DNA of 21,362 bases from CAZFPA01 sp964520975 (GTDB lineage Bacteria; Bacillota; Negativicutes; Selenomonadales; Selenomonadaceae): the NCBI GenBank assembly GCA_964520975.1, contig CAZFPA010000035.1, positions 1 through 21,362 of the forward strand, given 5' to 3'. Both the position numbers and the translations under genes were made by a program. The notes under the pieces were generated by a model. It was given only the letters and a program-made list of their open reading frames with translations. It was not told the origin of the DNA and ran no database searches. Shown here piece by piece: positions 12,809 to 20,206 of the stretch. Within the stretch, counting starts at the first letter, position 1. Every line of letters begins with the position of its first letter.

Positions 12809-15145
12809 ATGTTTAAAATAGAGACACTCCAGGGGCATGACCGCATGTCCACGCAGGACCTGCTGCTGGCCATCGGCGAGGCAGTAAAGAACGGCGAAAC
12901 TGAATTTGAGATAGCGGCCTCCGGTCAGCATGACATTGGCGGTCCGCTTTGGCATCCGGAAGGCAAGACGCTTCATTTCCACGTAACCAACGCCGGCCAG
13001 CGTGTGGGTTCGATGTGCCTTCCCAATACAGAAATCATTGTCGAGGGATCTACCTCGGCGGATGTAGGCTGGCTGAACTCCGGTGGCTGTATTACGGTCA
13101 TGGGGGATGCCGGTGATACGGCGGGGCATTGCTCCTCCGGCGGTAAGATCTTCATTGGCGGCCGGGCGGGTACCCGTACGGGCTCCCTCATGAAGCATGA
13201 TCCGCTCTATGAGGAACCGGAACTTTGGATTTTGAAGAATGTCGGCAGCTTTTCCTTTGAGTTCATGGGTGGCGGCCGGGCCGTTGTCTGCGGCTGCGAC
13301 AGCGAAGAATTTGATTCTGTGCTGGGAGAGCGCGCCTGCGTTGGTATGGTTGGCGGCGTCGTCTACGTACGCGGGCCCATCGATACCTATCCGGCTGATG
13401 TGAAATGCACGGACCTGGATGCGGATGATATCGCTTTCCTCGATGGCGGTCTGGATGAATTCCTCGCGGCTGTAAAGCGTCCGGAGCTTCGCTCGGAGAT
13501 TGCCGACTGGAGCCAGTGGAAAAAGCTGCGCCCGCTGACCTTTGAGGAGAAGAAGCCGAAACCGGCACCGGATCTGCATAGCTTCCGTACAAAGGAATGG
13601 GTCAAGGGCGGCATCTTCTGTGATGTTGCCATGGATGATTTCAAGGTATATAATACAGTGAATACCGGGCTTTATCGCCTGCGGGTACCGAGCTGGGACA
13701 ACGCGAAATTCGCGGCTCCCTGTGAGTTCCACTGCCCGACGGGTATTCCTACACAGCGCCGTTATGATCTGCTGCGCGAGGGCAAGGTTGAGGAGGCCTA
13801 TAAGCTCGTTCTCGACTATACGCCGTTCCCGGGCTCGGTCTGCGGTTCGGTTTGCCCGAACCCCTGTATGGATGGCTGTACGCGTGGCAAAATCGATGAG
13901 GCAGTACAGATCGGTGCGCTGGGCTTCCAGTCCGTCTACGTGAAAGTAGAGCCGCCGAAGACGAAGACGGGCAAGAAGATCGGCATCATCGGTGGTGGTG
14001 TGGCCGGCCTTTCCGCAGCCTGGCAGCTGGCTCGCAAGGGGCATGATGTCACGGTCTACGACGATGCCGCGAGCATCGGCGGTAAGCTCGAGCAGGTCAT
14101 TCCGCGCGGTCGTCTGCCGCACGAGCTCCTGGAGACAGAGCTCAAGCGCATCCAGGACATCGGCGTGAAGTTCGTGACCTCCTGCAAGGTAGATGCAGCG
14201 AAATTCGCCGCAATCCGTGCGGAGGAGGATGCTGTCATCGTTGCGGCTGGCGGCCACAAATCCCGGTTCTTCAACTGGGAAGGCAAGGAAAAGCTCACGA
14301 TGGGGCTCGATTTCCTGAAAAAGGTCAATCTCGGCCAGCAGCCGAAGGTTGGCAAGCACGTGGTCGTCATCGGCTGCGGTAATTCCGGTATGGACACCGT
14401 TGTCGGCGCCTATCAGATGGGCGCTGAGAGCGTAGTAGCCATTGATGTGCAGCAGCCGGCTGCCTTCAAGAAGGAAATCCGGCATGTGGAAGAGCTCGGC
14501 GGCAAGCTCGTCTGGCCGTTCATGACGACGAGGATCACCGACGAGGGAATCTATGCGGATGATGGCCGCTTTATCCCGGCGGATCAGGTCATTGTTTCCA
14601 TTGGTGAGGAGCCGGTGCTCGACTTCCTGCCAGATGATCCGTCCATTCAGAAGTTCCGTGGCAGCTGGCTTATTCCGGCTGCTGATAAATCCATCCTGGA
14701 CGGTGTATTCGCTGCCGGCGATGTAATCAAGCCGGGCCGTCTTACCGATGCCATCGGCGATGCCATCAAGGCCGCCTGGTATGCAGATTCCTATGTGATG
14801 GGAACGGAAATGAAACCTTTCCCGGAAAAGAAGGAAATCCCGGCGGATCGAATCTCCCGGGCCTATTTCGAAAAATGCCATCACTGCAATCTGCCGGAGC
14901 CGTCCGGCGATGCCAGCCGCTGCGTAAGCTGCGGTACCTGCCGCGACTGCAAGATGTGTCTGGAATCCTGTCCGGAAAAGGCCATCTCGCGGGTTGAGAA
15001 GGAAGACGGAAGCTGGGAATACGTATCCGACCCGGATCGCTGCATTGGCTGCGGCATCTGTGCGGGTGTCTGCCCTTGCGGCGTCTGGAGCATCCAGGAC
15101 AATTCGGAAGCGATCAAGATGTACCGGAGCTATGATAAAGCCTGA
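12809..15145 (+). CDS. Fusion of GXGXG domain, GltD-type FAD/NAD(P)H oxidoreductase and C-terminal ferredoxin
   Basis: A 778-residue electron-input and scaffold subunit. Domains in order: a GXGXG beta-helix (about 1-225; repeated Gly-rich turns such as GGCITVMGDAGDTAGHCSSGGKIFIGG in overlapping segments), normally the C-terminal domain of GltB; a linker; the GltD N-terminal iron-sulfur region (CEFHCPTGIPTQRRYDL from Cys305, CGSVCPNPCMDGCTRG); an FAD Rossmann motif (IGIIGGGVAGLSAA, 391-404); an NAD(P)H Rossmann motif (VVVIGCGNSGMDT, 518-530); and a cysteine-rich ferredoxin tail (690-757: CHHC, CVSCGTCRDCKMCLESC, CIGCGICAGVCPC). It supplies electrons from NAD(P)H, or reduced ferredoxin, to the synthase subunit. 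The ATG at 12809 has AGGAGG 10 bases upstream and starts 19 bp after the previous stop. Confidence 0.87.
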   Translation: MFKIETLQGHDRMSTQDLLLAIGEAVKNGETEFEIAASGQHDIGGPLWHPEGKTLHFHVTNAGQRVGSMCLPNTEIIVEGSTSADVGWLNSGGCITVMGDAGDTAGHCSSGGKIFIGGRAGTRTGSLMKHDPLYEEPELWILKNVGSFSFEFMGGGRAVVCGCDSEEFDSVLGERACVGMVGGVVYVRGPIDTYPADVKCTDLDADDIAFLDGGLDEFLAAVKRPELRSEIADWSQWKKLRPLTFEEKKPKPAPDLHSFRTKEWVKGGIFCDVAMDDFKVYNTVNTGLYRLRVPSWDNAKFAAPCEFHCPTGIPTQRRYDLLREGKVEEAYKLVLDYTPFPGSVCGSVCPNPCMDGCTRGKIDEAVQIGALGFQSVYVKVEPPKTKTGKKIGIIGGGVAGLSAAWQLARKGHDVTVYDDAASIGGKLEQVIPRGRLPHELLETELKRIQDIGVKFVTSCKVDAAKFAAIRAEEDAVIVAAGGHKSRFFNWEGKEKLTMGLDFLKKVNLGQQPKVGKHVVVIGCGNSGMDTVVGAYQMGAESVVAIDVQQPAAFKKEIRHVEELGGKLVWPFMTTRITDEGIYADDGRFIPADQVIVSIGEEPVLDFLPDDPSIQKFRGSWLIPAADKSILDGVFAAGDVIKPGRLTDAIGDAIKAAWYADSYVMGTEMKPFPEKKEIPADRISRAYFEKCHHCNLPEPSGDASRCVSCGTCRDCKMCLESCPEKAISRVEKEDGSWEYVSDPDRCIGCGICAGVCPCGVWSIQDNSEAIKMYRSYDKA

Positions 15146-15152
15146 TAAAGTC

Positions 15153-15190
15153 AAAGCTGCCTTGCCAAAACCGGCGGGCAGCTTTTTGTT
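15153..15190 (+). terminator. Terminator of the glutamate synthase operon
   Basis: AAAGCTGCC (15153-15161) pairs perfectly with GGCAGCTTT (15177-15185), with further pairing inside, followed by TTTGTTTG. It lies 7 bp after the stop and only about 10 bp before the phytase ribosome-binding site. The phytase must therefore rely on read-through or on a promoter inside the preceding gene. Confidence 0.85.
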
Positions 15191-15210
15191 TGCATGCAGA
15201 GGAGGAAACA

Positions 15211-16383
15211 ATGCGTTATTCAAAAAAATCAGCAATCACATGGGGATTGACAGCGCTGCTGTGCCTGCAGCTGGCTGCTGTATCGGCTGCGGCGCAGCCC
15301 GTGGAAAATTCCGGTGCGCCCGCAGCCGCAAAGCCGCTTGCTGCTGCCAGCAGTAAGGCGGAACAGGAGGTACAGGCATATTACGAGCATGTGGTGGAAT
15401 ATCCCAAGCTCGATGCGGCCTGGGTGGCATGGGCCCGGCAGCATAATGCGGCCGTCGGTGCCGGAGAATATGCCGGCTTTTTATGGCGGGCGGATAGCGA
15501 GAATGCTGCAAGGCTGCCGCGCAATTTCCGTACCTGTCAGTCACCCTATACCAAGGCCGTCAAAGGAAAGTTCACAGCTTTCATGAACAAGGACACTGCT
15601 CCGACACGCCAGGGGCTCGATACACTACGTATCTCCGGCAGCGCGGAGATGTCCTATAAGGAATTCCAGGCGGCGGTAGAGCAGCTGCGGAAGCTGACGA
15701 CCGGCCCTATTTATGATGTGGATCTGCGGCAGGAATCGCACGGTTATTTTGACGGGCAGGCGGTGAGCTGGTATGGTCTGCGCGACTGGGGCAATGCCGA
15801 TAAAAAGGATGACAGGAAGGCCATTCTGCGGGATGAGCAGCAGCGCCTGCAGGCAGCCGGGGAAAATTCCGCGGGCCTTGTTGTAGCCAGGATCACAGAA
15901 CAGGCCGAGGCGCCAAAAATCGTGCGAAAGCCTGTGGTTCAAACGGAGGAAGAGGTCGCGAAATCTTTGGGAATCCGTTATTTCCGCATCACAGCGCGGG
16001 ATCATCTGTGGCCGGCACCGCAGTATATCGATCAATTCCTGCGCTTTTACCGGGGACTGCCTAAGGACGCCTGGCTCCACTTCCATTGTGAGGCCGGTGC
16101 CGGACGCACGACGGCCTATATGGTCATGGTTGATATCCTGAACAACCCGGAGCTGCCGCTCGCGGATATCCTGCAGCGCCAGTACATGATCGGCGGCAAC
16201 TATGCGGCGTATACGATCAAGAATCCGAAGGCCGGGAGCTGGAAGGCGCCGTTCTACGCGGAAAAGGCGCGCATGCTGCCCGTCTTCTACGCCTATGTGC
16301 AGGAGAATAAAGCCACGGGCTTTGCCGTTCCCTGGTCGAAATGGCTGGCCAGCCATCCGGCGGCAGGGACTGCGTCAATATAG
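15211..16383 (+). CDS. phyA: Secreted PTP-like inositol polyphosphate phosphatase (cysteine phytase)
   Basis: This 390-residue exported enzyme is predicted to remove phosphates from myo-inositol hexakisphosphate. A signal peptide is clear: basic RYSKK, hydrophobic AITWGLTALLCLQLAAVSA, and likely cleavage after Ala28. The active-site P-loop is HCEAGAGRTT with nucleophile Cys293 and Arg299. Asp264 in RDHLWP lies 29 residues earlier, the same distance as the general acid Asp223 and Cys252 in S. ruminantium PhyA as I recall it. The C-terminal part (AWLHFH through IGGNYAAY to the PWSKWLASHP end) follows that enzyme closely. A single catalytic domain is present. The ATG at 15211 has GAGGAGG 5-6 bases upstream; an in-frame TTG at 15190 is inside the terminator. 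A bidirectional terminator follows. Confidence 0.92.
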   Translation: MRYSKKSAITWGLTALLCLQLAAVSAAAQPVENSGAPAAAKPLAAASSKAEQEVQAYYEHVVEYPKLDAAWVAWARQHNAAVGAGEYAGFLWRADSENAARLPRNFRTCQSPYTKAVKGKFTAFMNKDTAPTRQGLDTLRISGSAEMSYKEFQAAVEQLRKLTTGPIYDVDLRQESHGYFDGQAVSWYGLRDWGNADKKDDRKAILRDEQQRLQAAGENSAGLVVARITEQAEAPKIVRKPVVQTEEEVAKSLGIRYFRITARDHLWPAPQYIDQFLRFYRGLPKDAWLHFHCEAGAGRTTAYMVMVDILNNPELPLADILQRQYMIGGNYAAYTIKNPKAGSWKAPFYAEKARMLPVFYAYVQENKATGFAVPWSKWLASHPAAGTASI

Positions 16384-16390
16384 ATATAGG

Positions 16391-16432
16391 AAAAGCCCGA
16401 AAGGATCTTTACAGAACCTTCCGGGCTTTTTG
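16391..16432. terminator. Bidirectional terminator between the phytase and chemoreceptor genes
   Basis: AAAAGCCCG (16391-16399) pairs with CGGGCTTTT (16422-16430), with an inner AAGG/CCTT stem. T-runs lie on both strands: TTTTTG after the plus arm and TTTTCC on the minus side. It separates the convergent genes phyA and the MCP. Confidence 0.85.
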
Positions 16433-16446
16433 TTGCTGCAGCAGGG

Positions 16447-18177
16447 TTATACCTTGAATTTGTGGGCGGCCTGCTGGAGCTCTTCCGCATAGCCGGCCAG
16501 TGTACGGCTGGCGGCAGCAATCTCTTCCATGCTGGCAGACTGTTCCTCGGTGGAGGCCGAAACATTCTCCGACTCGCTGCCGATGGCGTTCGAAAGCGTG
16601 CTGACCTGCTCGGCGGCCATCGTGATGGAAGCCATGCCATTGTGCAGGTTCTGCAATGTACTGGACGCAGCCAGTGCCTCGCCGTTCACGCCATCAATGG
16701 TCTGCAGAATCGCGGAGAAGGCTGCGCCGGCAGCATCTACGCTCTGCTGCCCGCGGGTCACGCTTGCGATGCCGGCATCCATCGAGGCTACGGCATCCAG
16801 GGTTTCCTGCTGTGTGCGCTGGATGAGCTCGCCAATCTGCTCGGCTGCGGCCCGGGATTCTTCCGCGAGCTTGCGGACCTCTTCGGCCACGACGGCGAAG
16901 CCTTTGCCCTGCTCACCGGCGCGGGCGGCTTCAATGGCCGCATTCAGTGCGAGCAGATTCGTCTGTCCGGCAATGCCGGAAATCGTATCGACGATGTCGC
17001 TGATTTCATGGGAGCGCTCGCCGAGCTGCGTTACCTGGCGGGCGGAGCTGCCGACCGTCTCCGCGATTTCCTGCATGCAGGAGACAGCTTCCCGGGCCAG
17101 GCTGTTGCCTTCGCCGGCCTTGGCTACAGCAGCCTTGGTACTCGCGGCGGTACGGTCGACGACCGCGCCCGTTTCCTTCACGTAGCTGTCGGCCTGCTGG
17201 ATGAGCGTGGATACCTCAGAGAGGGAGGCAATCTGGATCGAGGATTTTTCGGCGACGACCGTGATGGCGCCCGCAATGCTCTGTGTGGCCTGTGCTGACT
17301 GATCGGCACTGGCCGTGAGCTCCTCGGAGGAGGCCGCAACCTGCTCCGCTGTACGCTGGAGCTGGCTGAGCAGGTTCTTGGTATTCTTTATCATGGTGTT
17401 GTAGGCTGTGCCGAGATGGCCGAATTCATCACGACCCTGAATGGCTGCCGAGCAGGTAAGATCACCGGCGGCTACCTTGTCAGAGACGCGCAGCAGCTCC
17501 TTGAGGGAAGCCTGGATGTTCTTGTTCAGCTGATAGATGATCAGGATGCTGAGCAGGAAAGCAACGGCCAGGAGAATCAATGTGGTGGTGATGGTGGAGG
17601 AATAGATATCCTGGATCTCTGCGGCGGTCCGGTTGGCCCCTTCCTGGTTGGCCTTCATCGTTGTTACAATCGAATTGTTGAGCTCGGAGAAAGCGGTGAA
17701 GGCCGGGCCGGTCATCACATCGATAGCCTCCTGGCGCTTGCCTTCCTTAAGAAGGCTGTCACATTGTCCGGCAAATTTCTTGTAGTTTTTCCAGTTCTGT
17801 TCAATGGTATTGAGACCGTCGATATCGCTCTGCTTATCAGCCTCGGTATTGTAGGTAGCCATATCGATGACCTGGCGATAGGCTTCGATATCCTTATCCA
17901 TCGCCTCACGGTTTGCTTCGAGCTCCAGTACGAGATTGCGCAGCTTCAACTCATTCGTTTCAAGCGGGCGGCTGATGCCGAGGCTCCTGGCATAGCCGGC
18001 GTCGTGCGTCATATTGCCCAGGATGGATACACTCTGCAGCCAGTTCGTGTTGAGCTCGACACTTTTGGCATTCATGCGCATGGAGGAGAAGATCGAGAAT
18101 GCGACCATGCAGGCCATGATAGCGATCAGGAGGCCGAAGCTGAAAAATAGTTTGGTGCGGATGGATACATTGTTCAT
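16447..18177 (-). CDS. Methyl-accepting chemotaxis protein with a four-helix-bundle sensor
   Basis: A 576-residue inner-membrane chemoreceptor that controls CheA. Layout: TM1 (about 9-31), an extracytoplasmic four-helix-bundle (4HB_MCP-like) sensor of about 160 residues (32-194), TM2 (about 195-216), HAMP (about 217-270), and the cytoplasmic signalling coiled coil (about 275-576). The conserved hairpin tip IAGQTNLLALNAAIEAARAGE (402-422) and GKGFAVVAEEVRKLAEES (424-441) follows. The ligand cannot be read from the sensor. No pentapeptide CheR tether is seen at the C-terminus (HKFKV). The ATG at 18177 has AGAAGG about 8 bases upstream. No flagellar sigma-28 promoter was found; a Fur-like palindrome lies upstream. 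The neighbouring phytase is convergent, so there is no operon link. Confidence 0.95.
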   Translation of the reverse strand: MNNVSIRTKLFFSFGLLIAIMACMVAFSIFSSMRMNAKSVELNTNWLQSVSILGNMTHDAGYARSLGISRPLETNELKLRNLVLELEANREAMDKDIEAYRQVIDMATYNTEADKQSDIDGLNTIEQNWKNYKKFAGQCDSLLKEGKRQEAIDVMTGPAFTAFSELNNSIVTTMKANQEGANRTAAEIQDIYSSTITTTLILLAVAFLLSILIIYQLNKNIQASLKELLRVSDKVAAGDLTCSAAIQGRDEFGHLGTAYNTMIKNTKNLLSQLQRTAEQVAASSEELTASADQSAQATQSIAGAITVVAEKSSIQIASLSEVSTLIQQADSYVKETGAVVDRTAASTKAAVAKAGEGNSLAREAVSCMQEIAETVGSSARQVTQLGERSHEISDIVDTISGIAGQTNLLALNAAIEAARAGEQGKGFAVVAEEVRKLAEESRAAAEQIGELIQRTQQETLDAVASMDAGIASVTRGQQSVDAAGAAFSAILQTIDGVNGEALAASSTLQNLHNGMASITMAAEQVSTLSNAIGSESENVSASTEEQSASMEEIAAASRTLAGYAEELQQAAHKFKV

Positions 18178-18232
18178 AATAAGCCTTCTTTCGTTGAAAT
18201 TTGTAATGCCCTTATTTATATTTATTATCGTT

Positions 18233-18251
18233 AATACGGATAATCATTATT
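18233..18251. promoter_or_regulatory. Fur-box-like palindrome upstream of the chemoreceptor gene
   Basis: The 19 bases end in GATAATCATTATT (18239-18251), which agrees with 12 of 13 bases of the right part of the classical Fur box GATAATGATAATCATTATC. Overall agreement is about 15 of 19. It lies 56 bp upstream of the MCP start and about 155 bp upstream of the DMT transporter. The region is AT-rich, which lowers confidence. Confidence 0.35.
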
Positions 18252-18344
18252 AAAATAAATAGATTACTCCTAGTATAAGGGGAAGATAAAGGGCCTGTCA
18301 ACGATAAAATTTTGTCCCGGCGGGCTTACTTTTTGAACAGACTA

Positions 18345-18353
18345 TGCTAGAAT
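18345..18353 (+). promoter_or_regulatory. Extended -10 promoter for the EamA transporter gene
   Basis: TGCTAGAAT: a TG, one base, then TAGAAT (5 of 6). The predicted start is near 18360, about 46 bp ahead of the transporter ATG. No strong -35 is present. Confidence 0.5.
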
Positions 18354-18379
18354 GGAAAAGGACTTTTAAAGGAAATTCT

Positions 18380-18409
18380 ATGGATTATTGGAGCGCGTAT
18401 ACAATATGA
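18380..18409 (+). other. Nine-codon upstream open frame coupled to the EamA transporter start
   Basis: ATG at 18380 follows AAAGGAAA (18368-18375) and encodes MDYWSAYTI. Its TGA (18407-18409) overlaps the transporter ATG (18406-18408) as ATGA. Because the transporter's own GGAG is 12 bases away, the upstream frame could deliver ribosomes by coupling. It is short enough to be chance. Confidence 0.35.
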
Positions 18410-19293
18410 ATCTACAGGGAAAGGCACAGACTTATCTGCTGCTCATGCTGACTTCAGCGGTTTGGGGATTCCAGCCCATCTGCATCAAATGGATCGTCGC
18501 AGAGTGGACGCCGGTGACACTTACGACCATCCGGTATATCTGCATCAGTGCGGTACTCTTTGGCTTGCTGTACAGGAAAAATCAGGGGCATCTGCTGCCG
18601 CCGAAGGAGTGCTGGCCCAGTCTGCTGCTCATGGGACTGAATGGTGTGGCGCTCAATAACGTACTGCAGTTTACGGGGCTGCAGTATACGACGGTAACGA
18701 ACTGTACGCTCATTTCCGCTACGGGGCCGGCAATCACCGCGCTGCTCGCCGCGATTTTTGTGCGGGAACGGCTGAGCCTCAAGGCCTGGCTGGGGATTGC
18801 CATCTCCTTTGTCGGTGTGCTGGCTGTCGTGAGTGAGGGATCGCTGGAGCTCATCCGGCAGATCGCGTTCAACTTTGGCGATGTGCTCTGTTTTTTGTCA
18901 CAGATTGTATGGACAATCTACTCGCTGCTCGGGCTCAAGGTCATGGACCGCATGTCCGCGCTGGCTGTTACGGCCTGGGCGGGGCTCTTTGGCGGCATCA
19001 TGACGGGGCTTTTCGGCCTTGGCATGGGGGAACTGGAGTTCACGATGCCGGGGATGCTGGCCTGGGGGTCCTTCATTTACACGGTATTTCTCGGGGGCGT
19101 GTTGTCCATGCTCTGCTGGAATCTTGGTGTCAAACGGGCGGGCGCGAGCATCACGGCTATTTTTCTCAATATCATGCCGGTCGTCGGCATGATCGGCGGC
19201 TTTTTCCTGCTGGATGAGTCCATCGGCACCAGTCAGCTTGCCGGCGCATTGGCTATATTTGGCGGTGTGTACCTCACCACACATAGTGGGTAA
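18406..19293 (+). CDS. EamA/DMT superfamily metabolite transporter
   Basis: A 295-residue integral membrane protein with about ten membrane segments and the two tandem EamA repeats typical of the drug/metabolite transporter superfamily. The N-terminal repeat contains LLLMLTSAVWGFQPICIKW and the tract NCTLISATGPAITALLA. The C-terminal repeat contains SQIVWTIYSLLGLK and ASITAIFLNIMPVVGMIGG. Family members usually export amino acids or other small metabolites; no substrate can be read here. The ATG at 18406 is preferred over an in-frame TTG at 18388, which lies on top of the GGAG (18390-18393). It is a single-gene unit with its own extended -10 promoter and a very strong terminator shared with the ABC operon. 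Confidence 0.92.
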   Translation: MNLQGKAQTYLLLMLTSAVWGFQPICIKWIVAEWTPVTLTTIRYICISAVLFGLLYRKNQGHLLPPKECWPSLLLMGLNGVALNNVLQFTGLQYTTVTNCTLISATGPAITALLAAIFVRERLSLKAWLGIAISFVGVLAVVSEGSLELIRQIAFNFGDVLCFLSQIVWTIYSLLGLKVMDRMSALAVTAWAGLFGGIMTGLFGLGMGELEFTMPGMLAWGSFIYTVFLGGVLSMLCWNLGVKRAGASITAIFLNIMPVVGMIGGFFLLDESIGTSQLAGALAIFGGVYLTTHSG

Positions 19294-19321
19294 GGTAAGC
19301 GAAGCTTTCGGACTTTCGGAC

Positions 19322-19392
19322 AAAATAAAAAATGCTGCAGCCTGCGGGAAATACGGTCGGGTATTTCCACAGCAGGCTGCAGCATTTTATTT
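19322..19392. terminator. Large bidirectional terminator between the EamA gene and the ABC operon
   Basis: A long hairpin with outer arms ATGCTGCAGCCTGC (19331-19344) and GCAGGCTGCAGCAT (19372-19385), extended by AT-rich ends (AAAATAAAA/TTTTATTTT) and an inner GGAAATAC/GTATTTCC stem. One extra A bulges on the 5' side. Poly-T tracts lie on both strands. Confidence 0.9.
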
Positions 19393-19411
19393 TGGGAACC
19401 GCAGGGGAGGA

Positions 19412-20206
19412 TCAGCTCAGCAGCAGGCTGTCGCTGTCCATTTCACTGCCGGCGGCTTTTTCGAACATCGCGAGCAGGTCCTTGACGGTCAGATTCTTTT
19501 TGTCTTCACCCTTTACATCAATGAGGATCTTGCCGTCGAACATCATGATGAGGCGGTTGCCGCAGCGCAGGGCATCACGCATGTTATGCGTGATCATGAG
19601 CGTTGTGAGATGGCGCTGTTCCACGATGTTCGTGGTGATGGCCAGTACCTGTTCCGCGGTCTTTGGGTCGAGTGCGGCGGTATGCTCATCCAGCAGCAGC
19701 AGCTTCGGATCGGCCATGGTGGCCATGAGCAGGGTGATTGCCTGGCGCTGACCGCCGGAGAGCAGACCGACCTTTGACTCCAGCCGGTCCTCGAGGCCGA
19801 GGTTCAGTGAGCTCAAAAGCTCCTTGAAGTGCTGGCGGTCGCTCTTGCGGGCGCTCCAGCGCAGGGAGGGAACTTTGCCCCGACGGGCTGCGATGGCAAG
19901 GTTTTCTTCAATCATCATGCCGGCCGCTGTTCCCATCATCGGGTCCTGGAATACCCGGCCAATGTACTTGGCCCGGCGATGCTCCGGCCATTTTGTGATG
20001 TCCTGGCCATCGATGGTCAGGCTGCCCTTATCCACGAGAAAGGTTCCCGCGATGGAATTCATGAGGGTGGATTTTCCGGCGCCGTTGCCGCCGATGACGG
20101 TCACGAATTCACCAGGAGACAGGTGCAGCGAAACGTCGCGCAGGGCAATCTTTTCTGTGATAGTGCCCGGATTGAAGGTCTTGGATATGTGCTCTATCTT
20201 CAGCAT
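19412..20206 (-). CDS. ABC transporter ATP-binding protein (TrpZ-like family)
   Basis: A 264-residue ATPase with every nucleotide-binding motif intact: Walker A GGNGAGKST (39-47), Q-loop Gln87 (VFQDP), signature LSGGQRQ (149-155), Walker B with the catalytic Glu LLLLDEHTAALD (169-180), and the switch His in ITHNMRD. DEHTAALDPKTA after Walker B is typical of ATPases paired with the permease type encoded next to it, often annotated as tryptophan, tyrosine or unspecified uptake systems. It powers import by the permease from the cytoplasmic side. Its ATG overlaps the permease stop by one base (TAATG), so translation is coupled. It is the last gene of the operon. Confidence 0.93.
   Translation of the reverse strand: MLKIEHISKTFNPGTITEKIALRDVSLHLSPGEFVTVIGGNGAGKSTLMNSIAGTFLVDKGSLTIDGQDITKWPEHRRAKYIGRVFQDPMMGTAAGMMIEENLAIAARRGKVPSLRWSARKSDRQHFKELLSSLNLGLEDRLESKVGLLSGGQRQAITLLMATMADPKLLLLDEHTAALDPKTAEQVLAITTNIVEQRHLTTLMITHNMRDALRCGNRLIMMFDGKILIDVKGEDKKNLTVKDLLAMFEKAAGSEMDSDSLLLS

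Noticed and set aside
11104..15235. Very long open frames (589 and 850 codons) on the minus strand opposite the glutamate synthase genes
   Set aside because: They mirror GC-rich codon use of the plus-strand genes; the products are low-complexity, with no family motifs and no ribosome-binding site. The plus-strand proteins are clearly real.
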